Below, piece after piece: positions 36,111 to 45,317 of a DNA stretch of 64,000 nt (its first letter is position 1; every line of letters starts with the position of its first letter). The notes beneath the pieces were generated by a model. The model saw only the letters and a program-made list of their open reading frames with translations. It was not told where the DNA came from and searched no databases. Source of the DNA: Yamadazyma tenuis (taxonomy: Eukaryota; Ascomycota; Pichiomycetes; Serinales; Debaryomycetaceae); contig NC_089462.1 in NCBI RefSeq assembly GCF_029203305.1, positions 806,001 through 870,000 of the forward strand. The letters run 5' to 3'. The translations under genes and the position numbers were made by a program.

Positions 36111-36329
36111 ATGATCATTCCTATTCGTTGTTTTTCTTGTGGTAAAGTTGTCGGAGACAAGTGGGAGACCTACTTGGACTTGTTACAAGATGAAAACATC
36201 ACTGAAGGTGATGCGTTGGATCAGTTAAAATTGAAGAGATACTGTTGCAGAAGAATGGTGTTGACCCATGTTGATTTGATCGAGAAGTTTTTGCGGTACA
36301 ATCCATTGGAAAAGAAGGACATCAACTAG
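36111..36329 (+). CDS. RPB10: RNA polymerase subunit ABC10-beta
   Basis: Small zinc-binding subunit shared by RNA polymerases I, II and III. The 72-residue sequence is nearly invariant: [22 protein letters not shown], the second Cys pair in [32 protein letters not shown]. Only the last residues differ from the 70-residue S. cerevisiae protein. Confidence 0.98.
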   Translation: MIIPIRCFSCGKVVGDKWETYLDLLQDENITEGDALDQLKLKRYCCRRMVLTHVDLIEKFLRYNPLEKKDIN

Positions 36330-36460
36330 AACTGAGGTTCCTCAACTCCAAACACTGCCACCCGCAACTGCATCTCCCCCAAAATAACCAATTCTGTATT
36401 TATAAGCAAAGTTTCATGAAGGTTTCTGTATATTATTAATAAAATTCTATAATACATGTT

Positions 36461-37888
36461 TTAGTGTAACAAGTTCTTTAAGTAGTCTACTTGTGCTATG
36501 CTCTTTTTGAAGTCAGAGTAATCAACATTGGTTTGGATCTGTCTCATTCCAATACTCTTATTTGGGGTCAATGTTAATAATGATATCGATTCTAAGTTGG
36601 TTAAGATCTCCAAGAACTCGGACCTTTTCACCTTGACGATTTTCTTGGTGCCAAACTCCTTGTTTTTGTAGTAATCATAAAATGCGTTGATGGTCATGCT
36701 AGAGTCTTCTTCGCCTTCGAACCGGAATAGGTATATGATGATGATTTGCTGCAAATAATTCAACTTGCTTAAAATTGAGTTTCCATAACTCAAATTACAA
36801 ACCTTGGCGATATGACTGATAGACACTTTTGGAGCGTCCACCAAGCCATACCGGGATGTGTCATCCATCTTTGCTTTGAGTTCCTGTTCCAACAACTCGA
36901 TGCTTTTGTACAATACATCAAAGCATCTTCTCAAGTCACCAGTACTGGAGGATACTTTTTTGCAGCACAATAATATCGCCGACGAGTTGACTATAGGAAC
37001 AAAGCTCTCGTCCAAGTTTTCCTTCTCCAACTCCACCAATTGTTTCAACTTCTCGGTGACTATCAGCCTCATTTTTTCAAACGTGTATGGCTTGAAGCTC
37101 ACAGATTTGGGATTCAATTGATTCCGTTCCAATTTCGACAACAAGTTGGTTGTCAAGTCCAACGAGTTGGAAATGCCGATCATCACCAACTTGGTGGAGA
37201 AGCGAGAACTGAAGTGTGGGTCCGAGAGCTTGAACAACTTGAACAACACCTCCTGATCTCTTGTCAATAGATAGTCGATTTCATCCAATATCACCATGAC
37301 CGACGAGTAGGATTTAATTCCACCCGCAAGCGCCTCGTGCAAGTCCCGTTGCTCGCCCAACTCCCGGCAGATTTGGGAGAAGATATCCTTGGGGTTCATC
37401 AACACCATACAGTTGATATTGACGACTTTGCAGGTGTGGGAGTTCAAGTGGATTTGTCCATGTTTGTTTGACATCTGTCCGAGGGATAATTCCAACTGGG
37501 CTGTCTTTCCGCACCCAGGAGGACCAGCGATGTATAAGCAGTTGCAGGTATTATCAGAGATACTCGATTTGATGAAGTTGTTGATGTAGGAGCCTTCGTG
37601 TTCCCTTCCTACCAAACAGCGGGAGTCGTCGATTCTGTGCTTGTGACCCCTCAGGAAGATGGCCTTGACCTGAGAGTACACGTCCGACTTCCGTTTGGTG
37701 GGTGTGGGGGGAGGAGTAGTAAAGAGTTTTTTGACAGCAGATTTGTCTTCATCTGGCTTGATGTCAAAGTTGATGATGCGGTTTTTCTCGGGGGTCACTG
37801 GCGGCGTGACGTTGGTGGAGTTGAACAAGATCTTTGATTTTTTCAAGCAGTTAAGCTCGCCAAAGGTGGAGGATCTTTTTCTAGACAT
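36461..37888 (-). CDS. CDC6: DNA replication initiation ATPase Cdc6
   Basis: AAA+ protein that loads Mcm2-7 with ORC and Cdt1 in G1. The ATG at 37888 gives 475 residues (513 in S. cerevisiae). Walker A AGPPGCGKT is at about 121-129 and Walker B is VMVILDEIDYLL; sensor residues follow in LVMIGISNSLDL, and a winged-helix C-terminus ends the protein. The N-terminus has Cdk-type sites (VTPEK, PTPTKRK), which in yeast drive SCF-dependent destruction. The frame extends upstream to an ATG at 38032, but G1/S promoter boxes lie in that stretch, so the shorter start is preferred. Confidence 0.93.
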   Translation of the reverse strand: MSRKRSSTFGELNCLKKSKILFNSTNVTPPVTPEKNRIINFDIKPDEDKSAVKKLFTTPPPTPTKRKSDVYSQVKAIFLRGHKHRIDDSRCLVGREHEGSYINNFIKSSISDNTCNCLYIAGPPGCGKTAQLELSLGQMSNKHGQIHLNSHTCKVVNINCMVLMNPKDIFSQICRELGEQRDLHEALAGGIKSYSSVMVILDEIDYLLTRDQEVLFKLFKLSDPHFSSRFSTKLVMIGISNSLDLTTNLLSKLERNQLNPKSVSFKPYTFEKMRLIVTEKLKQLVELEKENLDESFVPIVNSSAILLCCKKVSSSTGDLRRCFDVLYKSIELLEQELKAKMDDTSRYGLVDAPKVSISHIAKVCNLSYGNSILSKLNYLQQIIIIYLFRFEGEEDSSMTINAFYDYYKNKEFGTKKIVKVKRSEFLEILTNLESISLLTLTPNKSIGMRQIQTNVDYSDFKKSIAQVDYLKNLLH

Positions 37889-37963
37889 GATGATGTGAAT
37901 TGAAAAATGGATATGTAGAAGAATATATAGCTGGAAGCATTTTGCCCGATTAGGACAAATTGG

Positions 37964-38014
37964 GCGCGTCGCGAAATGCGAGGAATAAGGTGTCGCGATG
38001 AGAGGTGAACGCGT
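37964..38014. promoter_or_regulatory. G1/S boxes (MCB and SCB-like) upstream of CDC6
   Basis: ACGCGT (38009-38014) is a perfect MluI cell-cycle box, CGCGAAA (37970-37976) fits the SCB core, and GCGCGT (37964-37969) is MCB-like. They lie 76-126 bases before the CDC6 ATG. MBF/SBF control of CDC6 at late M/G1-S is established in yeast. Confidence 0.65.
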
Positions 38015-38039
38015 ATGGTGCACCATGGGCATGGTGAAC

Positions 38040-38082
38040 GATCTGGGAGGTGATCTGGGAGGTGATCTGGGAGGCGATATCT
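38040..38082. repeat. 12-bp direct repeat (GATCTGGGAGGT) x3
   Basis: Three adjacent copies of GATCTGGGAGGT, the last diverging to GATCTGGGAGGC, followed by GATATCTGG. Confidence 0.85.
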
Positions 38083-38104
38083 GGTAGCAGTTGGTTATTT
38101 GTGG

Positions 38105-38223
38105 CAGTTAACTATTGGTACCAGTAAACTATTTGTACCAGTAAACTATTTGTACCAGTTAACTATTTGTACCAGTTAACTATTTGTACCAGTTAACTAT
38201 TTGTACCAGTTAACTATTTGTAC
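38105..38223. repeat. 17-bp tandem repeat (CAGTTAACTATTTGTAC) x7
   Basis: Seven consecutive 17-base units: copies 4-7 are identical CAGTTAACTATTTGTAC, copy 1 has TTGGTAC, and copies 2-3 have CAGTAAAC. Each unit has a GTTAAC or GTAAAC core. The array lies between CDC6 (its upstream side) and the 3' end of MHF1. Confidence 0.95.
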
Positions 38224-38367
38224 TAGTGTTCTGGTATTTCAGTAGTCAACTCTGATGTAGCACTCAACTCGGATGAAGCACTCAACTCATCGGATATTCA
38301 AGTCGCATCCAAACGCCTTCTCGTACCTCTTCTATCTAAGATCCATCCTCTGAATCTGGTAATTCCA

Positions 38368-38658
38368 TCACCCCTCCAACTTTCCTTCGTACTGGCGCAA
38401 TATCTCCGCCAACGTCTCGTTCTTGCGCACCACCATATACATGTCTTCCGGCTTGATGGTGGTTCTGCCAGCATGGTGAGCAAAGGCCTCTAAATCCTCT
38501 CCCAAGTTCAAGAGCTGATTGGTCGTCAACTCCACCAACGACGCAGTGAACATGGGAGTCAGATGCACGCCAAGCCTGGCGACCTCCTGCTCCACGATTC
38601 GCAGCACCATGAGAAACACCGCCAGTTTCAACTGCGATTCGATCTCTTCTTTTGACAT
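38368..38658 (-). CDS. MHF1: Histone-fold protein Mhf1 (CENP-S)
   Basis: Partner of Mhf2 in the complex that works with the Mph1/FANCM helicase and at kinetochores. The ATG at 38658 gives 96 residues (90 in yeast): MSKEEIESQLKLAVFLMVLRIVEQEVARLG, then FTASLVELTTNQLLNLGEDLEAFAHHAGRTTIKPEDMYMVVRKNETL, the CENP-S histone-fold pattern. The upstream part of the open frame is low-complexity promoter sequence. Confidence 0.88.
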   Translation of the reverse strand: MSKEEIESQLKLAVFLMVLRIVEQEVARLGVHLTPMFTASLVELTTNQLLNLGEDLEAFAHHAGRTTIKPEDMYMVVRKNETLAEILRQYEGKLEG

Positions 38659-38830
38659 TGTGGAAGTGGTAGAGGACAAGAGCGCGAAAAGAAGGCCGAT
38701 GGGTGCGACATCCACATGTTGAGTGTCGGGTGATGCGACATGAATTTCGGCCATGGGTCCATAGCAGCAACCGAGACGTATATGCACACCAAGGAAAGCA
38801 TCAGCATCAACACCAACACAAATGCCAGCA

Positions 38831-38880
38831 GCACCGAACAGCACCAAACAGCACCAAACAGCACCAAACAGCACCAACAC
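38831..38880. repeat. 10-bp tandem repeat (GCACCAAACA) x5
   Basis: Five units in register: the first has GCACCGAACA, three are perfect GCACCAAACA, and the last is GCACCAACAC. Confidence 0.9.
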
Positions 38881-39049
38881 TAACACCAACCCACTGGCCC
38901 ACCAATCCCGTTGGCCCACTACCACAACTCTCACCGGCACCCATTCCATCTCGTTTTTCATCTAATGCCGACAGCAAACGGCTTTAGCAGTCTTGCAGAA
39001 TTACCTCATCAACGGCCGTCGGCAGTCGGCCTTGCTTGTATTAATAGCA

Positions 39050-39139
39050 GTTTCCGGAGATTCCTCATATCAAATGCAGCCCTGGTATATGTGTATTCCT
39101 AAGTGTTGCCGGCCGTTCCTCATCTCAAATGCAGCCCTG
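39050..39139. repeat. 35-bp direct duplication upstream of the ADH6-like gene
   Basis: Copies at 39050-39084 and 39105-39139 share TTCCTCAT-[AC]-TCAAATGCAGCCCTG at the 3' part and CCGG near the 5' part (TTTCCGGAGA and TTGCCGGCCG). They lie 109-198 bases before the ATG and may be duplicated factor sites. Confidence 0.8.
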
Positions 39140-39247
39140 CTTACAAACTTGTTCTATTTTGCTAATCGCCACCCACCGATTCCAGGTGCCATCATGAGCA
39201 GTTTCCTATAAAAGTGGCAGCTACCACCATCCAATAATTACCACAAA

Positions 39248-40345
39248 ATGTCTTCTTCAATACCATCAGAAATCACCGGATTCACAGTGCCAGACCAGTC
39301 CAAATGGGACCAGCCAGTGGTGCAAAAGTACCCTGCCAAAAAAATGCTTGAGCACGATGTGGTGATCAAAGTCCAGGTATGCTCAGTCTGTGGAACCGAC
39401 CACCACACCACCTCCGGTGGATGGGGCCCCACCAAGAGAAAGGACCAGGTGGTGGGTCACGAGATTGTCGGTAAGGTGGTTGCTAAGGGTGACAAAGTTC
39501 CCTACAGCATCGGAGATTTGGTGGGGGTTGGGGCCCAAAGCAATTCCTGTGGTCAGTGCTCTCTTTGCTTGAGCGACAACGAGCAATACTGTACCAGGAG
39601 AGTGCAAACTTATAATTCCATCGATCCTTTCTCCGATAACTATGCCAACCAGGGAGGGTTTGCATCGCACATCATCGTCAACCACAGATTTGCATTTAAA
39701 ATCCCCGACGGATTGACACCCGAGGAGGCCGCTCCTTTGTTTTGTGCTGGGTTGACCGTCTATTCCCCCTTGATTAGGAACTTGCGTGGTAAGAAGTCCC
39801 CGAAGGTGGGAATCGTGGGGATTGGAGGTTTGGGCCATTTGGCCCTTCAGTTTGCCAACAAAATGGGTGCACACGTAGTGGCCATCTCCCGGTCCTCGGC
39901 AAAGAAGGACGATGCCTCCAAGCTCGGTGCCCACGAGTTTGTGGCAACAAAGGAACTGGAAAATTGGCATGAAGAACATGCTCTGTCGTTTGACCTCATT
40001 TTGAACTGCGCAACCAGCTTCTCAGACCTTGATATTCCAGCTTTCTTTAACGTCGTCAAGCCAGATGGGAAGATCATCGGTGTGGGGTTGCCGGATGCAG
40101 ACGAGACCATCACCTTGTCGGCCGTGGGATTGACCTTGAGTGGAAAATACATTGGTGGGTCTGTATTGGGATCCCCACAAGAAGCCGTCGAAATGTTGCA
40201 ATTTGCAGTCGAGCACAATGTCCGTCCATGGATTGAAATCAAGCCTTTGTCCATAGCCAATTACGCCGACAGCTTGACCCGGATCAGCAAGAGTGACGCT
40301 CATTACCGATTGGTATTGAATAATTTTGAAAGCTTTTTCAGTTAA
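39248..40345 (+). CDS. Zinc-dependent NADP alcohol dehydrogenase, Adh6/cinnamyl type
   Basis: Medium-chain dehydrogenase reducing aldehydes with NADPH. 365 residues. The catalytic zinc ligands are in CSVCGTDHH and VVGHEIVG; the structural zinc Cys cluster is CGQCSLCLSDNEQYC; the cofactor loop is VGIVGIGGLGHLALQFA, followed by SRSSAKK where basic/Ser residues favour NADP(H), as in Adh6/Adh7. Cytosolic, no signal. The promoter carries a 35-bp duplication, suggesting inducible control. Confidence 0.9.
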   Translation: MSSSIPSEITGFTVPDQSKWDQPVVQKYPAKKMLEHDVVIKVQVCSVCGTDHHTTSGGWGPTKRKDQVVGHEIVGKVVAKGDKVPYSIGDLVGVGAQSNSCGQCSLCLSDNEQYCTRRVQTYNSIDPFSDNYANQGGFASHIIVNHRFAFKIPDGLTPEEAAPLFCAGLTVYSPLIRNLRGKKSPKVGIVGIGGLGHLALQFANKMGAHVVAISRSSAKKDDASKLGAHEFVATKELENWHEEHALSFDLILNCATSFSDLDIPAFFNVVKPDGKIIGVGLPDADETITLSAVGLTLSGKYIGGSVLGSPQEAVEMLQFAVEHNVRPWIEIKPLSIANYADSLTRISKSDAHYRLVLNNFESFFS

Positions 40346-40931
40346 GGTTTACCGATAGTAGACAATGCTCATTGTTTTTTTCGCTAAGATTTAGGGTCTC
40401 GTACTTGATGCTATTTTAGGTGGACTGTACTTCATTGTTTGTACTTTATTAATAAACGTACTTTATTAATACACATACTTGTATACTTTGCACCTTTGTA
40501 CCTTTGTCCATCTCATGCTTTTTGTTGGATATTTTGTTAATTTTACCATTTTTTGGTATCGTCCCGTAATAACTTTTCCCCTATTTCTCCACAATTGAGA
40601 ACGTACCACCACCTACCAGATACCGCCAAGTTTGATGGTTCAATCCCAGCACAGAGCTGGGGGAGTCTTCTCTACAGTCCCGTCAACCATATTGCGTCGC
40701 ACCGTGGCTCCATCTATCAATTGGCCCCACTTTTGTGGTTGCGCCAAATGCCCGGAAGATGGAGAAACGCGAGGAGTCAAAAATGTTGAGAATCTCACCG
40801 ATTACATTTGTATGAAGTAGCATTGCACTTTCTTCTATCTGTTCACTTACTAGTTTTGGCCCGCACCACCCAGAGACCCCAGCTAGCTGACTTCAACAAG
40901 TGTCCGCAGCCGCTTCCATCGCTTCTCAACC
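40346..40931. other. Intergenic region between the ADH6-like gene and DUF1
   Basis: AT-rich 3' region of the dehydrogenase with a doubled GTACTTTATTAATA unit (about 40441-40474), then a more balanced promoter. A GGTTCAATCC at about 40639 resembles a B-box, but no tRNA can be folded around it. Confidence 0.5.
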
Positions 40932-43900
40932 ATGACAGTCACCAGAATTAGAAAGGGGTTGTCTTACGTTATAGGCGAGTCTACCAATAATGAAAACCAT
41001 ATTCTTCCCATCAACTCCATCCAGTATTCGTCTCTTCACAAGAAGATGTTTACGGGTGGAAGAGATGGTGTTGTCAAAGTCTGGGATAGCCAGGTTCTGT
41101 CAGACGCCGTGGTACCTTCCAATGGCAAAAGCAAAGATGACGATACCAGACCCACCGATATGAATGAAACCTTATTAAAGCTAGAGACATGCATCTCCCT
41201 GAACGTCCTTTCCCATAACCAGTTAAATACGAGCTTCCAGGTGCTGGAAAACCACAATTTGCACTTTGATTGGATAAATGACATGCTCTTGATCAATAAC
41301 GATGACAGTTTGGTCACTTGCTCCTCGGACTTGTCTTTGAAGCTTGTCAACCTCACTCCCGGTGTCCCCAAAGATAGCCAGATCCACAAGTTTGCCAACG
41401 TCCACACCGACTACGTCAAGAAGTTATCATCGTGTGAGAATCTGAATAACATCATCAGTGGTGGGTTGGACGGCAAAATCGTTATATGGGATTTGGACCG
41501 TTTGGCTCCGGTAAGGACCATCGACAATGACACACCTGGCTCCATTTCCCGGTCCATCTACTCGTTGTCCAATGACAATGCCAACTTGATTAGTTGTGGA
41601 GGTCCTAACAACACCATCAACATCTTTGACAAGAGGCTTGAGTCACCGTTCATCAAAAAGTTGATAGGTCACCAGGAGAATGTCCGGTGCATGTTGATGG
41701 ATAACCACTATGTCTTATCGGGCTCATCCGATTGTACCATCAAGCTCTGGGACTTGAGAAACTATAAAATATGTAAGAGCTTTGATGTGCACGAAGACCC
41801 TATTTGGTGTTTGACATCCACAGCTCCCGATTTCAAGACGTTCTACTCGGCCGACAAGGTGGGAAACATCGTGAAGACCGACATGACCCATTTGAATACG
41901 ATGCTGAATGACTTTGCCAACAATGCGTTGATCGAAAAAGTCGGGTTGTCGACTCTAATTGCCAAGTGTGATACTCCAGTCATGTCTTTGTGCATCGAGA
42001 GTGATGAGAATCACAATGAAATTTCATTGTTTGCCTCCACAAACATGAGTTTGAACCGATACTATGTTCCCAACACCCACGATTTGTCGCTCTACCAGTA
42101 CCTTCGTAACTATCATGAATTCGATAGCCATCAACTGACAGATGACTTAACGAATGAAGCCAACAACGATAACGATATCAACTCCGATTTTTTTGATTTG
42201 GTGAGCCACTTTTCTATTGAAACCAATTTGGATATCCAATCAAACTTCTCGACGCCAAACAACATTTCCAATGCTGGAGATGAGGTTGACACGTCGGAAT
42301 ACGCATCAATGTTCTTTAATACCAGCGGTGGAGGACCATCTATGGAATTTGTGAACATAGACAAGAATAACGCCCGAAAACCAGATGAGTACATCAACAA
42401 CATTCCCGTCGAAATATTGCTAAACCCCATCAACCCCGACCAAATCACGATGATTCCTTTCCATAAGGCTCCCATCAAACGCTACCCTTTTACCCCCAAA
42501 AGTATCATTGCAAAACGTCTCTTCAACAACAAAAGGTCCATGCTTGTATTATATTTGAATGGAGATATTTCGATCTGGGATATCTTCATTTGCAAAAAGA
42601 CAAAAACATTCAAGTTCGAGTCCAGTTCCCCGGTGGAAATGACCAGTGAATTGCTCAAAAAGCGACTTAAGGATATGGATAATATCTTTCAAGAGTATCA
42701 AACAACAGACACCTTAAACAACTGGTGTGAAGTGGAAATAAAGTCCGGTAAACTTTTTGTAACCTTGAGTGAAACCACTTTCAACAATGTCGAGGTCTAC
42801 TACGACGAGTTGATTGACACCTACCCATTCTTAAGCATTGAGTATGACGAGGATAGCAAGAAGCATTCGAGAGTTAAGATCACCAACGATGATAGAGTCC
42901 AACTCTCAAGGATCTTACTTAATTCCATGTTCCACATGTATGCCTTATATGAATGGGAATTTGATCAAGTAATGAGGGAGGAGTTGAAGAAGAAGAATGA
43001 TATTCAGTCTCCACCCAAAGAGGCTTTCAACCGAATCAAGATGTTTTCCAGAAAATCCTCCTCAACCATTACCTCGATGCACATTGCATCCAATGGCAAC
43101 TCGAGGCCTAGCAGTAACTCTAATAGTACCAATGTCAGTGTCCATGAACTTCTGTTGAGCACAAAGGATTCTGTTCAAGAGTTCATCGACTCTGAAGATG
43201 TTGACCAGTACGAGGACTCAATCAACTTCTTGCTCCATGACAACAAGGCCAAGTATTTGGAGACGTTGACAACCTCTAAGTCTAAGGTCCCTAAAACCGC
43301 TTTGAAATTCTACTCAAATGATGCCAAATATAGCCGCAGTGAGCTTTCCACCGAAGAATCCATCGCCTATAAACCACTAATAGACTTGAGCCATCTCCCC
43401 CAAGACCTTTTGATCATCATATTTGAAAACTCACCCAGTCTCGGTAACTTGAGAGACGTTTTCAGTTTTAGACTAAGTGAATTGAGCCATTTGAAGTATG
43501 CTCAAGAAGATTCTGATCAATTTGTCAACCATTTAAGAACTTATTTGCCTAAATGGATTGGTCAGCCGATCTTATATGATAGATTTCCAATTAAAGAAAG
43601 TCCTAAAATAGCCTTTCAATTGTTGGAATTGGACTACAACACTCTTCCCCCAGAAAAGAAGATCAATGGAAAAGCCCAACGGAAAATCAAGAGATTACCG
43701 GTGCTTGAATCTTCCATTAAGTTGACATCTCATAATATGTTGAGGGTCAGTAAGATTCTTGGATATCTAACAGAAAAGTTTGAGTCTAAGACCAGCGAAA
43801 TGAAAGACAAGATCACCCCTACAGAGTGGCTTGTATTAGAATGTAGAGGCCAGGAATTGCTCCCCAGTATGACCTTACAAACTATCAAATCCAAAATTTG

Positions 43901-43952
43901 GAAATCGAGCTCAGATATCGAGTTGAGGTTTAGAAGAAAATTTGATAAATGA
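40932..43952 (+). CDS. DUF1: WD-repeat deubiquitinase cofactor Duf1 (WDR48/UAF1 homologue)
   Basis: Partner and activator of Ubp-type deubiquitinases (WDR48/UAF1 in animals). 1006 residues. An N-terminal seven-bladed WD propeller is seen (MFTGGRDGVVKVWD, IISGGLDGKIVIWDLD, VLSGSSDCTIKLWDLRNYKICKSFDVHEDPIWCLT), followed by a long middle region. The C-terminal DUF3337 domain has SUMO-like elements (TPTEWLVLECRGQELLPSMTLQTIKSKIWKSSSDIELRFRRK). The design matches S. cerevisiae Duf1 (1116). Confidence 0.85.
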   Translation: MTVTRIRKGLSYVIGESTNNENHILPINSIQYSSLHKKMFTGGRDGVVKVWDSQVLSDAVVPSNGKSKDDDTRPTDMNETLLKLETCISLNVLSHNQLNTSFQVLENHNLHFDWINDMLLINNDDSLVTCSSDLSLKLVNLTPGVPKDSQIHKFANVHTDYVKKLSSCENLNNIISGGLDGKIVIWDLDRLAPVRTIDNDTPGSISRSIYSLSNDNANLISCGGPNNTINIFDKRLESPFIKKLIGHQENVRCMLMDNHYVLSGSSDCTIKLWDLRNYKICKSFDVHEDPIWCLTSTAPDFKTFYSADKVGNIVKTDMTHLNTMLNDFANNALIEKVGLSTLIAKCDTPVMSLCIESDENHNEISLFASTNMSLNRYYVPNTHDLSLYQYLRNYHEFDSHQLTDDLTNEANNDNDINSDFFDLVSHFSIETNLDIQSNFSTPNNISNAGDEVDTSEYASMFFNTSGGGPSMEFVNIDKNNARKPDEYINNIPVEILLNPINPDQITMIPFHKAPIKRYPFTPKSIIAKRLFNNKRSMLVLYLNGDISIWDIFICKKTKTFKFESSSPVEMTSELLKKRLKDMDNIFQEYQTTDTLNNWCEVEIKSGKLFVTLSETTFNNVEVYYDELIDTYPFLSIEYDEDSKKHSRVKITNDDRVQLSRILLNSMFHMYALYEWEFDQVMREELKKKNDIQSPPKEAFNRIKMFSRKSSSTITSMHIASNGNSRPSSNSNSTNVSVHELLLSTKDSVQEFIDSEDVDQYEDSINFLLHDNKAKYLETLTTSKSKVPKTALKFYSNDAKYSRSELSTEESIAYKPLIDLSHLPQDLLIIIFENSPSLGNLRDVFSFRLSELSHLKYAQEDSDQFVNHLRTYLPKWIGQPILYDRFPIKESPKIAFQLLELDYNTLPPEKKINGKAQRKIKRLPVLESSIKLTSHNMLRVSKILGYLTEKFESKTSEMKDKITPTEWLVLECRGQELLPSMTLQTIKSKIWKSSSDIELRFRRKFDK

Positions 43953-44542
43953 TAAATATATAACGAACTTGATCCTTATGAATCAAAGAGTTGTAGTGAT
44001 ATAACGGGATACCATAAAGTTTAGACCTTTGATGATATTCTTTGTAACCACAGTTTATCTGTCCAACTTTTCATCAACATATAGTCCACAGTAGTCCAAT
44101 TTCCATACCCACATTCCTATCACAAGACCCGTTGAAATAGCTCCCTAACTGAATAGGAGAACTAAAAGCCTTGTGAATTCCAAGATGACTTGGGCGAAAT
44201 ATGAATGCGTTCATCAGATCACTTAACTATCTGCCAAATTTCATTGGAGTCAACTTTCAAAGAAGTTTAATTTTTTTCCCCATCGCTTACTTTTATACTC
44301 GCGCACATCCGGGTTACCTGCTCATAGGCCATGTTTCACGAAATAGCTCAAAAATCTTGGATTTTGTAGATCTTAGTACCATATTCACCATAGAATAGAA
44401 CTGATAGCTTTCTTATCGCTTGCAACTATCTGGAAACCTATATAATTCTATCAATTCTTCTCTTCTCCTTCGCTAATGATGTTCACGCGCACAGATCATT
44501 CTCAATCCACCAAAACTCACTCAAAACACACACCTAATCGCA
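43953..44542. other. Intergenic region between DUF1 and the APQ12-like gene
   Basis: About 590 AT-rich bases with one short open frame (about 65 codons) lacking similarity to anything I know. No RNA gene or strong repeat seen. Confidence 0.5.
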
Positions 44543-45199
44543 ATGTCTACCACTATTGTTGAGATGCTCGTACGAGTGGCATCGATTCTAATGACCACGA
44601 CTATCTTTGTGATCAGCAACACCATCACCATAGTTCAGTATTCGAATGCTGAGTACCCACAGATAACACAACCAATTTTGGCATTGGTGGGACTCTATGT
44701 CAGCTACCGATTTACCAAAAGAATCATCACCTCATGGCTCAACATGGTGGTTTTCATGGTCAAGATGTTTTTGCTTTTGATCACCATCATCGTTGGGTTG
44801 GCGGCGTATCTTAGAGGAGAACGCTTCTTTAGTCAGGATATTCCTTTTTTGCAGCAAGCGATTCAAGAGTATAATGGAGAAGCGATCCAAGAGTTCGTGG
44901 GTGCCAAGATGAACCAGGCTATGTTCAGCAATCTTTTTAGTCTGTTTGGAGATTCTGAACCTGAGAAGAAGACGAAGACGAAGACCAAAAAACCAAAGGT
45001 GGATAAGGGCAAAAAGTTCCAGAAAAAGGCCAAGAGGGTGATGAAAGAACATGGTATTGAGATTGACAGCAGCTACTTGGACTATTTGAATGAGAACTTG
45101 GGGTATGGTGGGGATGAAAATATCTTGGATAACGTGGGAGCAGCTTTAGATGGGTTGGGTTTGGATGTCAGCGGGTTTATGGACCGGTTCCATGTATGA
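44543..45199 (+). CDS. Nuclear envelope/ER membrane protein, Apq12-like
   Basis: 218 residues. Two hydrophobic regions (SITRVASILMTTTIFVISNTI-like start and ITQPILALVGLYVSYRFTKRIITSWLNMVVFMVKMFLLLITIIVGLAAYLRG) match the short Apq12 family, whose yeast member (138 residues) acts in nuclear pore assembly and membrane fluidity; the LVKMF..L....YLRGE..F block is the best match. The Lys-rich tail (KKTKTKTKKPKVDKGKKFQKKAKR) and the extra C-terminus are not in the yeast protein. Assignment is tentative. Confidence 0.55.
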   Translation: MSTTIVEMLVRVASILMTTTIFVISNTITIVQYSNAEYPQITQPILALVGLYVSYRFTKRIITSWLNMVVFMVKMFLLLITIIVGLAAYLRGERFFSQDIPFLQQAIQEYNGEAIQEFVGAKMNQAMFSNLFSLFGDSEPEKKTKTKTKKPKVDKGKKFQKKAKRVMKEHGIEIDSSYLDYLNENLGYGGDENILDNVGAALDGLGLDVSGFMDRFHV

Positions 45200-45317
45200 A
45201 GACCAAGTGCACTGGATGCACTAATTCTCCATGTTTGTATGACTCCAAATAAAGTCACTAATGTCTGTAGTCTCAAATCATATTAGTCTATGTATCTCTA
45301 TTATATAAATAACACCT

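Larger units (their letters stand above)
37889..38367. other. CDC6 promoter region with tandem repeats
   Basis: Contains the MCB/SCB elements and the 17-bp and 12-bp tandem arrays described separately. No gene is supported. Confidence 0.6.
38659..39247. other. Divergent region MHF1 / ADH6-like gene
   Basis: Includes a 10-bp repeat GCACCAAACA (about 38831-38880) and a 35-bp imperfect duplication (39050-39084 and 39105-39139) nearer the dehydrogenase gene. No further gene seen. Confidence 0.6.

Noticed and set aside
38659..38961. 101-residue N-terminal extension of MHF1
   Set aside because: Encodes repetitive Val/Leu/Cys sequence from the 10-bp promoter repeat. The ATG at 38658 fits the family length.
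40639..40649. B-box-like GGTTCAATCC in the ADH6/DUF1 spacer
   Set aside because: No cloverleaf, no A-box and no T-run terminator.
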